Origin: Xenoacremonium recifei
Taxonomy: Eukaryota; Ascomycota; Sordariomycetes; Hypocreales; Nectriaceae
DNA length: 64,000 bases
Direction: 5' to 3'
NCBI GenBank assembly: GCA_012184525.1
Contig: WOFQ01000025.1
Coordinates: 248,001-312,000 of the forward strand
Each line of letters opens with the position of its first letter. Position 1 is the first letter of the stretch. The notes beneath the pieces were generated by a model. That model was not told the origin of the DNA. It saw only the letters and a program-made list of their open reading frames with translations, and did not search any database. The translations under genes were made by a program, and so were the position numbers. Of the stretch, positions 55,320 to 64,000 are shown one piece after another.

Positions 55320-55977
55320 TTTTTTCTTGTCGCAAGTAGGAATGTTGACGGACGGGGAGTTGGCGGCAATGACTCGGCGGTCAGGTCTTTTATGCCATTC
55401 TGGGTTCCTTGTCCCCCGTGGGGAGAATCCGGGGTTCTTGTGGACCTGACGAGACGTGCGGCATGCCGTCGAGAACCGTTCTGGACCACTGATAACAGAC
55501 CTGAGTACTGCATTCGGATCTCTAATTCCCTGGTGCGAACCCCGCTGCGACCTTGGCATGGGTTGTCCCAACCCAGCTTGCCGGTACAATTGCCGGGGCC
55601 AAGACCAAGGGCCAAGATCTACGGCGTCCGAGGCGTCCGAAGAAGATCCTGTTGCAATCCGGACCAGACCACAAACTTCAGGGAAACGATGCAATGGTCC
55701 CGTGATGTCTTACAATTAATCCCCGTCAGGTAGAGTAGTCTAGGAGTAAACTGCGATCGAGTGCGTTCCTCGAGGGAACCATCTGTCTAACTTAGCCTGG
55801 AACCACTAGCCCCATAGTTCGTGGCTAATAAGATCTCTTGGATTCACGTGAGGATTTCTCAAACTCATTCTTCTGCATTCCATCGTTGGCCCTTTCTCTC
55901 AGGCAGGCTTCGCCACAATAGTCCTACCATTTTAACCCTTTGGCTCTCTTTTGTGCTCTTGCTATATTGAATGCAAA
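55320..55977. promoter_or_regulatory. Bidirectional promoter, permease / MBL-fold gene, with GTTCC-GGAAC inverted repeat
   Basis: About 660 bp between divergent genes. At 55765-55779 there is GTTCC, five bases TCGAG, then GGAAC, a short inverted repeat centred on CTCGAG. A related repeat (GTTCC-C-GGAAC) occurs at 60872-60882 in another cluster promoter. A regulatory role is inference. Confidence 0.4.
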
Positions 55978-57232
55978 ATGGATACTCGTTCTCTAGAGAT
56001 CGTCATCCCCAACGGGATAGCTGTATCAACTGTCAAGATGATCAACCCAGTGAACTTCGGACCTGCCATCATCGAGAGATTCATGGCGCCTCCTGTTCCA
56101 GGGCTTGAAACTTTTAAAAAATCACCATCGCTCTCTTTCCTTATCGAGCATTCATCTGGAAGAAAGCTCGTCTTTGACCTCGGCATTCGGAAAGATTATC
56201 AGAACTATGCACCAACAATTGCAAATTATATCCCAACGACAAATTACAATATTGAGATTAGCGACAGCGTTGCGGAGATATTAAAGAATAACGAAGTGCC
56301 GTTGGAGAGCGTTGAAGCTGTCATCTGGAGGTTCGTGGACTTGAGATCACTAATAATTTCTGCTTTGATCTGCATCGCTAACTTCATGCAGTCATTGGCA
56401 CTGGGACCATATCGGTGATCCATCTACCTTCCCTACTTCGACAGACTTGGTGGTAGGACCTGGGTTCAAAGCAGCAATGCTACCAGGGGCACCGTCAAAC
56501 CCCAAGTCCCCAATTCGTGAGAGCGACTATACGTGAGTTAATCTTTGAACTTTGACCCTGATCCGAAGTCTCATGCTGATGATGAGTAGAGGACGAAACT
56601 TAAGGGAGATCAGTTTCGCGGGTCCGGACGCATTGAAAATTGGCCGCTTTCCCGCATTTGATTACTTTGGCGACGGCTCATTCTATCTTTTAGATAGCCC
56701 CGGCCATGCCGTCGGTCATCTTTGCGGTTTAGCTCGTACTACAACTAGCCCCGACACGTTTATCTTGCTAGGTGGCGATGGTAAGCTGTCAGAAAGACAC
56801 CCGAGCAGGAGAAGAGACTAAAAGTCAGTAGTATGCCACTATCCCGGAATTTTCAGGCCATCCAAGTTTCTACCTATCCCGCACTCAGTTAGTCCTCATC
56901 CTTGCCATCCATCGCGAGATATTGCACTCTGTCCTGGGGAGGCATTTGCTCAGCTGCAAGAGTCCCGCGGGAGGACACCCACGGATACTTTGTATGACCT
57001 TACATTTGGCCACGACATACCTCTCGCCCAAAAAACAACAAGCCATCTCCAGGAGCTTGACTGCCAAGAGGACGTCTTCGTCATCATAGCGCATGATTCG
57101 GGAGTCCGTGATGGAGTACCGCATTTCCCTCAGAGTCTCAATGATTGGAAAGCCAAGGGATGGGGCAAGGGGCTTAAGTGGACATTTCTTCGTGATTTGG
57201 AAGTGTTTTGGAAATCACATGGCCTAGCCTAG
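55978..57232 (+). CDS. Metallo-beta-lactamase-fold hydrolase, N-acyl-homoserine-lactonase-like
   Basis: Zinc-dependent hydrolase of 361 residues. Exons 55978-56330, 56392-56532, 56590-56780, 56832-57232. The metal motif HWHWDH (HxHxDH) is formed right after intron 1 (WR-SHWHWDHIGDPSTFP), followed by GPGF, DYFGDGSFYLLDSPGHAVGHLC (third His) and LLGGDVCHYPGIFRPS, which supplies the bridging Asp. The C-terminal FVIIAHDSGV gives the last metal His. This arrangement is that of AttM/AiiA-type lactonases and related fungal MBL enzymes that open lactones or cleave esters. Located between a permease and two BVMOs, it would fit hydrolysis of a BVMO-made lactone; that step is inferred. The start at 55978 is preferred over the weak upstream Met at 55951. 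No signal peptide. Confidence 0.9.
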
Positions 57233-57692
57233 AGGAATATTTGCAATCAAGAGTCTAGACCCGATCCAAATTGCAATCGCTTGCCTGCAAACGCAGGTAA
57301 AGAATATCTGCTGCATTGCCGAAACTGACCTTGGCCGTGCAATTGCCTATGCGGAGCGTCACTGGCCAAAATCCGCCGGCACATCTGGACGGTTATCCCG
57401 TTGTAGATAGGCGCGATGAATTAACCCCGCGTTGTCGGTTCTCCACGTTCCGACTTCGCCCCAGACGCTGGCACAACCCTTCGAAACCGAAAGGACCATA
57501 TTAACCCTGCTGGTCAGGCCCCTGACGGATACGGCGTCAGATCAGCTAGTGTTCGACCACGGTTTAAAGATTCCTGTTGTATACAAAATCTTCTGAGTGT
57601 GCCTCTGTCGAGTCTGGCTCGAGTCGAAATTGTTCATCAGGTAACTCGACGATCTTTATCCAGATCTTCAAGTTACCCCAACAGTGATCACC
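57233..57692. other. Intergenic region
   Basis: 460 bp between two same-strand genes; a TATA-like GTATACAAAAT lies near 57577, about 115 bp before the second BVMO start. Nothing else recognised. Confidence 0.5.
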
Positions 57693-59445
57693 ATGACCCA
57701 AACAAACGGTGTTAATGGCCATCGCCAAGGTGCAGATAGTGACGACCTGGACTATGATGTCCTTGTTGTCGGAGCTGGACTCAGTGGCATCTTCAGCCTC
57801 TATCGCATGCGCCAGCTCGGGTTGAGATGCCTCGTCATAGAAGCCGGCTCAGAAGAGGGTGGCACCTGGTATTGGTAAGTTCATATGCTATGTATTTCGA
57901 ATTGGCTGGGACTAAATTCTATTAGGAATCGATATCCTGGGGCGAGATTCGACTCAGAAAGTTACTCCTATATCTTCTCATTTTCGCAAGAAGTTCTTGA
58001 TGAGTGGAACTGGACGGAACATTTCGCAAGTCAAGAAGAGATTCTCGCATACGCTCAATTTTTAGCCAAGAAGTTCGACTTGAGACGCGACATGCAATTT
58101 GATACGCGCATAAAATCAGCTCACTTCCAAGAGGGGACTAACTCTTGGCTCTTAACTGATGAAGCTGGATGTTCGTACAGTTCTCGATATCTCATCACTG
58201 CAATGGGCATTCTCAACCAACCAACCTTGCCAAATATTCCGGGGGTAAAAGACTTCAAAGGCCAAGCATGGCACACTGCGAGGTGGCCCAGCGACTCATC
58301 GGGCCTTGAAGGAAAGCGAGTTGGGATTATTGGTACGGGCGCAACCGCAATCCAAACCATCCAAGCCATCGCAGGCAAAGTAGGCCACCTGACGGTATTT
58401 CAAAGGACACCAAACTGGACAGCTCCTCTAAGAAACTCGAAGATCAGCCTACAGGAGATGGAAGAGATTCGAAAAGAGTATCCGACAATCTTCCGCAAGT
58501 GCCTCGAGTCTTACGCGTGCTTTATTCATGGAAGTGACACGCGGAGTACATTCTCAATTCCCGAGTCAGAGCGTCTGGCTGAATGGGAGAGGTTGTACGC
58601 CCAGCCTGGTTTTGCTAAGGTTCTCAGCATCTCTGCTGATATATATACCAACCGTGAAGCAAATGACATCTACAGCAAATTTCACGCCGATAAAATTAGA
58701 TCGCGGGTCAAGGATCCGGAGGTCGCGGAAAAGCTGATACCCAAGAATCATGGGTTTGGTACCCGAAGAGTGCCTCTAGAAAGTGGCTACTATGAGGTGT
58801 ATAACCAGCCCAACGTCAGGCTAGTCGATATTCGCGAGGATCCAATTTCCCAGATCACGGAATCCGGCGTTATGACCCAAGATGCGATGTATGACCTAGA
58901 CATCCTGATTTACGCCACAGGCTTCGACGCCGTGACTGGATCGTTCAACGCAGTTGATTTTGAAGGGTTGAATGGCACAAAGCTGAAGGATGTATGGAGT
59001 GACGGCATTAGGACCTTTCTAGGGTTGACGGTCAAGGACTTCCCAAATATGTTCATGATAATGGGGCCCCACCAAATGTTTGGAAATATTCCTAGGTACG
59101 GGAATCCGTCATTGGAGAGAACTTTGCTTGCTAAAAATTACTAGGAGCATTGAGTATGCAGTTCAGTGGGTTGCGGACTTCATCAAGTACGCTTACGAAA
59201 ACAAGATTTATTACGTGGAGGCAACTGACAAGGGAATGGACGATTGGACGGAGCATGTGCATCAGTGCGGTGCAGGCCTGCTTGCTAATGAAGTCGACTC
59301 ATGGATGACAGGCGTGAATAAGAACCTCGCGCACAAGCAGAAAAGATCGATGACACGATACAACGGCCCGGCTCCTGGGTACCGAAAGAGGTGTGATGAG
59401 GTCAAGGCGAGAAACTACTCAGATTTTGTAATTAGACAAGCATAG
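57693..59445 (+). CDS. Baeyer-Villiger monooxygenase, cyclohexanone-monooxygenase type (BVMO 2)
   Basis: FAD/NADPH enzyme of 550 residues converting ketones to esters or lactones. Exons 57693-57874, 57926-59095, 59145-59445. Motifs: first Rossmann VLVVGAGLSGIFSLYRM near residue 24, EEGGTWYWNRYPGARFDSES (across intron 1), the complete type I fingerprint FKGQAWHTARWP (FxGxxxHxxxWP) near residue 171, second Rossmann VGIIGTGATAIQTIQ near 193, FQRTPNWTAP, and ATGFD followed by MFMIMGPHQMFGN. The length and WP ending match classic cyclohexanone/phenylacetone monooxygenases better than BVMO 1 does. The start is the ATG at 57693; the in-frame upstream codon at 57684 is not ATG. Convergent with the HSL-type esterase. 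The cyclic or linear nature of the ketone is unknown. Confidence 0.95.
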
Positions 59446-59616
59446 AGGCTAATCGACGGCTTTCTTATGACTGATTATGTACAGCCTTCACAGTGGTGAT
59501 TCGCTTTGTTCATACGATGACACGGCACGAAGAAATGATGAAGAAATGATGGTGAACTTAGGAATTAAATTTAACTATCTAAGTGTAGCCATTGAGTTCT
59601 GCGATCTAGATAGCTG

Positions 59617-60743
59617 TCAAGTCTTGATTTGTAAACTACTTGAAGGGCGCGGCTTTGACAAGATCCATGTAATGCCATCTACCATGACGTTGTCCCACAC
59701 TTTCGACGCTGACAGCTTGTCACCATACCGCCTAAAGCCGTGGGGTAGACCTTTGAATAGATGCACATTAATTGGGACCCTAAATTGTGTCATGTTAGTG
59801 ATCAGCTAACTTCAAACAAAGGCGACGAGAATCCATACCCTGCTTCTGTTAACAGGTTCGCATAAAGTAACCCTTCGTCTCGCAACGGATCACGCCCTGC
59901 GATACCCATGACAGTGGGAGGCAGTCCTTTCACCTGATCAACAGTCGCATTCCCAGGGTTAAGTTTGAGATCATCTGGCCGCGGTTGTCGAACGTCTAAT
60001 AGATCTGTAAAGAATCTCGCGGCCGTCATTGGAAGAATAGGCGCGTGCTCATTAACCACGAGAGAAGAATGGGTTGGGTCTTCGATCTTCTCCAGTTGCG
60101 GTCCATAGCAATCGGCATTAACTAAGCATGGTATCATCAAGACTTCGCCAGCAATCCGGGGAAGGGAGGTGGGGAGTAAGCCCAAATGTTGTCCCAAGGT
60201 CACTGATGCAGCAATTTGAGCCCCCGCCGAGATGCCTCCAAGCACAATCTTCTCAGGGTCAACTTTCAACTCTTCAATGTTATTATTGACCCATTGCAGA
60301 GCATATTCTGCATCGTCCCAGGCACAAGGGTATTTGAACTCGGGCGTATGGCGGTATTCAACGTTCAGAACCACCACATCTGCACCCAGGGCAATACGAG
60401 AACAAATAGCGTCTTCTGAAGACAGAGTTCCAAAGAGAAACCCACCTCCATGAAGATGGATATAAAGTGGTAGAGAGGATCTAGGAGTGCCTGTAGCTCT
60501 GATTGATTCGTAAGTTCGAGCTGAAATGATGCTACCATCCGCTGTTGGGATCTTGTAGTCTTGCATAGTAACCTGACGGGCCAAAATGCGCATTGCCTTG
60601 GCTGAGATTTCTTCTCTTTCCTGATTGATCATTGTCTTACGTTCTTGAACGCTTAATCCTGTAGGTCGAGGTTGGATTCCAGCTTCAACCTCGGCCCATT
60701 CGTCGCAAGTCCCATCAAAGAGAGTGAAATCATATTTGGGCAT
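59617..60743 (-). CDS. Alpha/beta hydrolase, hormone-sensitive-lipase-type esterase
   Basis: Cytosolic esterase/lipase of 359 residues. Exons 60743-59827 and 59779-59617. The oxyanion motif LHGGGFLFG, nucleophile GGISAGAQIA (GxSxG) and acid in AGRDPLRDEG lie in exon 1; the catalytic His is in exon 2 (VPINVHLFKGLPHGFRRYG). Reading on without splicing ends at 59802 and would give a protein with no His, so the 47-nt intron (GTCGCC donor, CACTAAC branch, TTTAG acceptor) is needed; a GTTTGA donor 8 nt further on (39-nt intron) also keeps frame. The tail MVDGITWILSKPRP is normal for the family. HSL-type enzymes cleave short esters and some lactones, so it may hydrolyse the ester made by a BVMO. Divergent from the SDR at 61079. 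Confidence 0.88.
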
Positions 60744-60871
60744 AGCTGCTGATTGTTGGTTTGGATACGAAGGCAAACGAGAACATTGATACATAAGAGT
60801 CTCCGCCCGGAACTCAGTAAGTGATTACCTAGGAATACAGATGCTAGCAGTCACAATCTCAGGAAGCCTCG

Positions 60872-60882
60872 GTTCCCGGAAC
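60872..60882. promoter_or_regulatory. GTTCC-C-GGAAC inverted repeat in a divergent promoter
   Basis: Perfect 5-bp arms around one base, in the 335-bp region (60744-61078) shared by the esterase and SDR genes. Same arms as the repeat at 55765-55779. No other element recognised in this intergenic region. Confidence 0.35.
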
Positions 60883-61078
60883 GGCTCCAGGGACGGGAGT
60901 CTCGGTCTATGGCGGCTATCCCAATCGGGCAACACCGAGCCACACAGTTCACTGCGGGGTACTCAGAAGAAGTTTAGGGGTTTAGACCAAAGCGCGGGGA
61001 GGTATATTCTTGATGGCCTGATGCGGACCTAAGCAACGAATTACTTTGTATATTGTATGATTTCATGATATACGCGGT

Positions 61079-61993
61079 ATGGAATCAACAAGCTCGGTGG
61101 TCTCTGTCGATGTTCCATCACGTCTGCTGAAGGGCAAGGCAGCAATCGTCACCGGTGCAGGCTGCGCTGGTGATGGCATTGGAAATGGACGCGCAATATC
61201 TATTATGTTGGCCGATGAGGGTTGCAACGTTGTTTGCGTCGATTTGAACTTTGAATGGGCTATGAGGACCGCCGAAATGGCCAATTCAAAATCCAACCGA
61301 GGCCTCGCCATTGCCATGACTGGCGATGTGACATCAGCTGAAGACTGTAAGAAAGCCGTCGATTTGGCTCTGGAAAAGTTTGGACGACTTGATGTGCTTG
61401 TAAACAACGTGGGTATAGCGGGAGCTCCGGGAACAGCGGTTGATGTCGATATGGCCAAATGGGCAAAAAGCTTGGAGGTGAACATATCGAGCATGGTTCT
61501 TATGACGAAGTATGCCGTACCAGCCATGGAAAAGAACGAAGGGGAAGTCAAGGGTTCTATTGTGAACATGGGAAGTGTCGCTGGTCTCAAGGGAGGAACT
61601 CCTCACTTGCTGTATCCAACCTCTAAGGGAGCGGTGGTGAACATGACGCGCGCCATGGCAGCACATCATGCAAAGAGCGGGATCAGAGTCAACTGTGTTT
61701 GCCCAGGAGTAAGTCTTTGTCCTAGTCGACCCATTTTCTATCCTGCTAACAGTTCCAAGATGCTATATACCCCCATGATGTATGCAGGAGGAATGAGCGA
61801 GGAGGCCCGGGCCGCCCGGAAAGCTAGAAGCCTGCTGGGAACTGAAGGAACAGGATGGGATGCTGCATGTGCAGTTGTATTCCTAGCAGGCAATCATGCC
61901 AGATGGATTACGGGGGCAATTCTACCCATAGATGGTGGCACAACCGCAGCTGTGGGAATTGGGCTACCCGCGAGCGCAAGTGTCAATGGTTGA
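61079..61993 (+). CDS. Short-chain dehydrogenase/reductase (classical SDR)
   Basis: NAD(P)-dependent oxidoreductase of 287 residues. Exons 61079-61708 and 61760-61993; the 51-nt intron is in frame and could be missed, but donor GTAAGT and family alignment (NCVCPG joined to MLYTPMM) support its removal. Motifs: AAIVTGAGCAGDGIGNGRA (a TGxxxGxG loop with a short insertion shared by this subfamily), VVCVDLN with an acidic NAD-selecting Asp, VLVNNVGIAG, IVNMGSVAGL (Ser) and YPTSKGAVVNM (YxxxK). The C-terminus ITGAILPIDGGTTA is classical. It may interconvert an alcohol and ketone in the BVMO-centred pathway. It converges on the zinc ADH. Confidence 0.93.
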   Translation: MESTSSVVSVDVPSRLLKGKAAIVTGAGCAGDGIGNGRAISIMLADEGCNVVCVDLNFEWAMRTAEMANSKSNRGLAIAMTGDVTSAEDCKKAVDLALEKFGRLDVLVNNVGIAGAPGTAVDVDMAKWAKSLEVNISSMVLMTKYAVPAMEKNEGEVKGSIVNMGSVAGLKGGTPHLLYPTSKGAVVNMTRAMAAHHAKSGIRVNCVCPGVSLCPSRPIFYPANSSKMLYTPMMYAGGMSEEARAARKARSLLGTEGTGWDAACAVVFLAGNHARWITGAILPIDGGTTAAVGIGLPASASVNG

Positions 61994-62071
61994 TCTACAT
62001 CTAATACATGTCACAACGTTTTCTACCAATCAACTATAACGATTCTTTTCAATCTTCAGTTGAATAAGACT

Positions 62072-63501
62072 CTACTCATGCAATAAGGCAATGCGTGCTC
62101 TGACTTCGCCTGCCTCTAGATCCCGGAGAACATCGGGGAAATCTTTCAGCTTCTTAGTCTCTACCTGAGGCTTGATTGCACCTTTAGCCATTAGGTCAAG
62201 AACCATCTCTAGGTCTTGCACCTGACCTCCGTATGAAAAGATGTAGCTCAACCGCTTCCTTGTCCCGATTTTCATGTGAATAGTGTTCTCAGTGTCTAGA
62301 CTCCCAATACACAGGAGCTTACCCCCACGGCGAACTTATAACCTCGTTAGTCTAGACCTAGGTAGTTTTCAATTGGTAACTTACCAATTTGCTGGGCATC
62401 TTCAAAAGTTTGATGTGTTCCCACAAAGTCTAAGATAGTATCAATCTTGTTTTCCAGCCCGTTGTCTCTAACGAAGTCCTGTGGCGCTGTCCCAACGGGC
62501 ACAATATCTTGCTCAGGGATACCCAATGCCTTCGCAGCCTCAAGACGCTCTTGTCGAATATCAGAAACGATAATCCGAGCGCCTATCTCATGTACTAGCT
62601 GTAGAGCATTGAAGCCAAGGCCTCCAAGCCCGAAAAGAAATACCAACTCATGCTTCTTAACCTCGCCTCTCTTGTGAATCGCATGATAAGCTGTGTTAAC
62701 AGCATCAGTTGCAACTGCAGCTTCTGCCGGGGTGATGCCTATAACCAGGTTTAGCCAATGCCTCCAAATATTTCCTCGTATTTCCCCTTGACAAAAATGC
62801 TCTATATAGGTGCCTTACCCTCTGGTACGAGCACTGCGCCGCTAATGTCTATAGCAGCATATGGCGCGTGAAAGCCGTCTTGTCCAATTCCAGAATGATG
62901 ACCTCGTTCGCAAATTTGTGACAAATCTCTTGAGCACTCTGGGCAGTCTTCTCCTCTACAACCTGGCACCGCATGAAGAGCCACTATGTCACCCTAGCCA
63001 CGTCTTGTCAGCAGTAAAATCTTATTTCAATTCCATATACACTCACCACTTTTAAAGCAGAATCCTTTACTTCGGCGCCTATCTTGACAATACGCCCGCA
63101 ACCCTCGTGTCCCTAGAATGGTCAATACGTGATTTCAAGCGCCGTCTCTGGCACCTGGAGGCGTGAAGTTGGGACTATTTACGAGTGTGTATTTCTCCTC
63201 AAACCAAGAAGCTTGTTTATCAATCGTAAGTAGTGAATGATCGCTTCGGCAGACTACGTTTATGATAGAGTCAACTAGAGCTCCGCAGAAAGAACGCAAC
63301 AAGCTCACCGCCAGATGCCAGCATCTTGCATAGTATTCCATTTGATGGTACTTCTGGCACTGCGACCTGCTCGAAGACCTGTGTCACGGTTTCTTAGACT
63401 TTTTAACCCATCTAATGTGCTTGGTGTTGTAACCCTACTGGTTGAGGATTTCCTCTGTGCTTTCTCCAAGCGAACATTGTAGAGGGTATTTGGTCTGCCA
63501 T
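62072..63501 (-). CDS. Zinc-dependent alcohol dehydrogenase (MDR family)
   Basis: NAD(P)-dependent alcohol dehydrogenase of 353 residues, reconstructed from seven exons: 63501-63439, 63378-63309, 63253-63183, 63112-63047, 62993-62819, 62738-62385, 62334-62072. Catalytic zinc ligands Cys in VCRSDHS and His-Glu in LGHEGCG are present; the structural zinc loop has Cys in GCRGEDCPECSRDLSQIC. Then GIGQDGFHAPYAAID, ATDAVNTAYHAI, the Rossmann motif LFGLGGLGFNALQLV, and a charged EVRARIALLHE C-terminus. The first four exons are 63-71 nt and invisible as long open frames. The last acceptor (TTATAAG) gives IVRRGGKLLCIGS. The product fits oxidation of a secondary alcohol to the ketone used by a BVMO, placing it at the pathway entry (inference). 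Confidence 0.9.
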
Positions 63502-64000
63502 TGTAGAAAAGTCCGATCGAGCGAATAGTCCACTAGGAGTCCCGCTTAGTCGAGAATGTCTTGATAACGCTGGTAAAAACCCTCGCGTATTGTGATCAAG
63601 TGGGTTTGTCTCAGCTAGTTTTAAAATCAACAGACCCAACGCTGGACACCAACATCGTGGCAATGCACGGCAACTAGTCGACGATAGAGCCGGAATGATC
63701 GGTTGTGGCCTGAATCTAGCGTCGGCTGTCTTAACGGTCTGCCGATTTGGGATAGGCGAAAGCGGCGTTCCCTCTTCGCGCATTGGACCAAGATCGGGGT
63801 CCAGGGACGCGCCAAAGGTTTATTTGCAGACAAATACTGAAAGTGTTGTTATTTTGAGATCATTGCCACATGAAGATTGTGGAAGAGCGGACTGAGTCCC
63901 GAGCTGAATAATCTACGGCTCAACCAACATGGTCTTCCACCCACCAAGCTGGGTGCCCCCGCTCCCATTCGGTAAGACCAGCTCTCGTAATAAAGCATAC
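63502..64000. other. Promoter side of the ADH gene and window end
   Basis: The last 500 bp hold the ADH promoter. Open frames here overlap the ADH exon or lack any domain. No gene start that runs out of the window could be recognised. Confidence 0.45.

Noticed and set aside
57684..57692. Upstream start for BVMO 2
   Set aside because: The codon at 57684 is not ATG; the first ATG in frame is 57693 and leaves the usual short N-terminus before the Rossmann motif.
45085..63501. Secondary-metabolite biosynthetic cluster
   Set aside because: No PKS, NRPS, terpene synthase, prenyltransferase or P450 is present in the 18 kb; the content fits degradation better, although the right boundary lies close to the window end.
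1..64000. CRISPR arrays, bacterial operons, rRNA genes, insertion sequences or viral genes
   Set aside because: None recognised; all convincing genes are intron-bearing or typical fungal single-exon genes.

Overview
The window is nuclear DNA of a filamentous ascomycete (Pezizomycotina). The genes carry short spliceosomal introns (mostly 47-120 nt, GTAAGT-type donors, CTAAC-like branch sites, TAG/CAG/AAG acceptors). The gene content is typically fungal: Zn2Cys6 regulators, a LaeA-like methyltransferase, a BYS1 protein, Dal5-type permeases, a GPI-anchored Thr/Ser-rich wall protein and an endopolygalacturonase. The species cannot be assigned from sequence alone. Gene models were joined by eye from splice signals, and every complete model keeps frame across all of its introns.

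Layout. Positions 1-10.4 kb hold an endopolygalacturonase cut by the left edge, a bacterial-luciferase-type (NtaA/DszA-like) flavin monooxygenase convergent with a Zn2Cys6 regulator, a GNAT acetyltransferase and a patatin-like lipase. At 10.7-14.9 kb lies one intronless 1,393-residue repetitive wall protein, followed by about 5.5 kb without a recognisable gene. From 20.4 to 28.6 kb come a secreted BYS1 protein with a dibasic-delimited His-rich tail, an SDR, a LaeA-like methyltransferase convergent with a finger-less transcription-factor-domain protein, and an extended SDR.

From 29.6 to 36 kb three genes run on the + strand: a Zn2Cys6 regulator, a tandem-CrcB fluoride exporter (FEX) and an enolase. 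Enolase is the classical fluoride target, so this looks like a eukaryotic counterpart of bacterial crcB/enolase fluoride-resistance units. From 36.4 to 41.1 kb a Dal5-type permease and an amidase diverge from a promoter packed with GATA-factor sites, suggesting nitrogen-controlled uptake and hydrolysis of an amide. A ketopantoate-reductase-like gene and a Zn2Cys6 regulator follow.

From 45 to 63.5 kb there is a compact ten-gene group: PNPOx-like flavoprotein, SDR, Baeyer-Villiger monooxygenase (BVMO), Zn2Cys6 regulator, MFS permease, metallo-beta-lactamase-fold lactonase-like enzyme, second BVMO, HSL-type esterase, SDR and zinc alcohol dehydrogenase. With no PKS, NRPS or terpene synthase present, it reads best as a catabolic pathway: alcohol to ketone (ADH/SDR), ketone to ester or lactone (BVMO), then hydrolysis (lactonase/esterase), with its own importer and regulator. 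The substrate is unknown.
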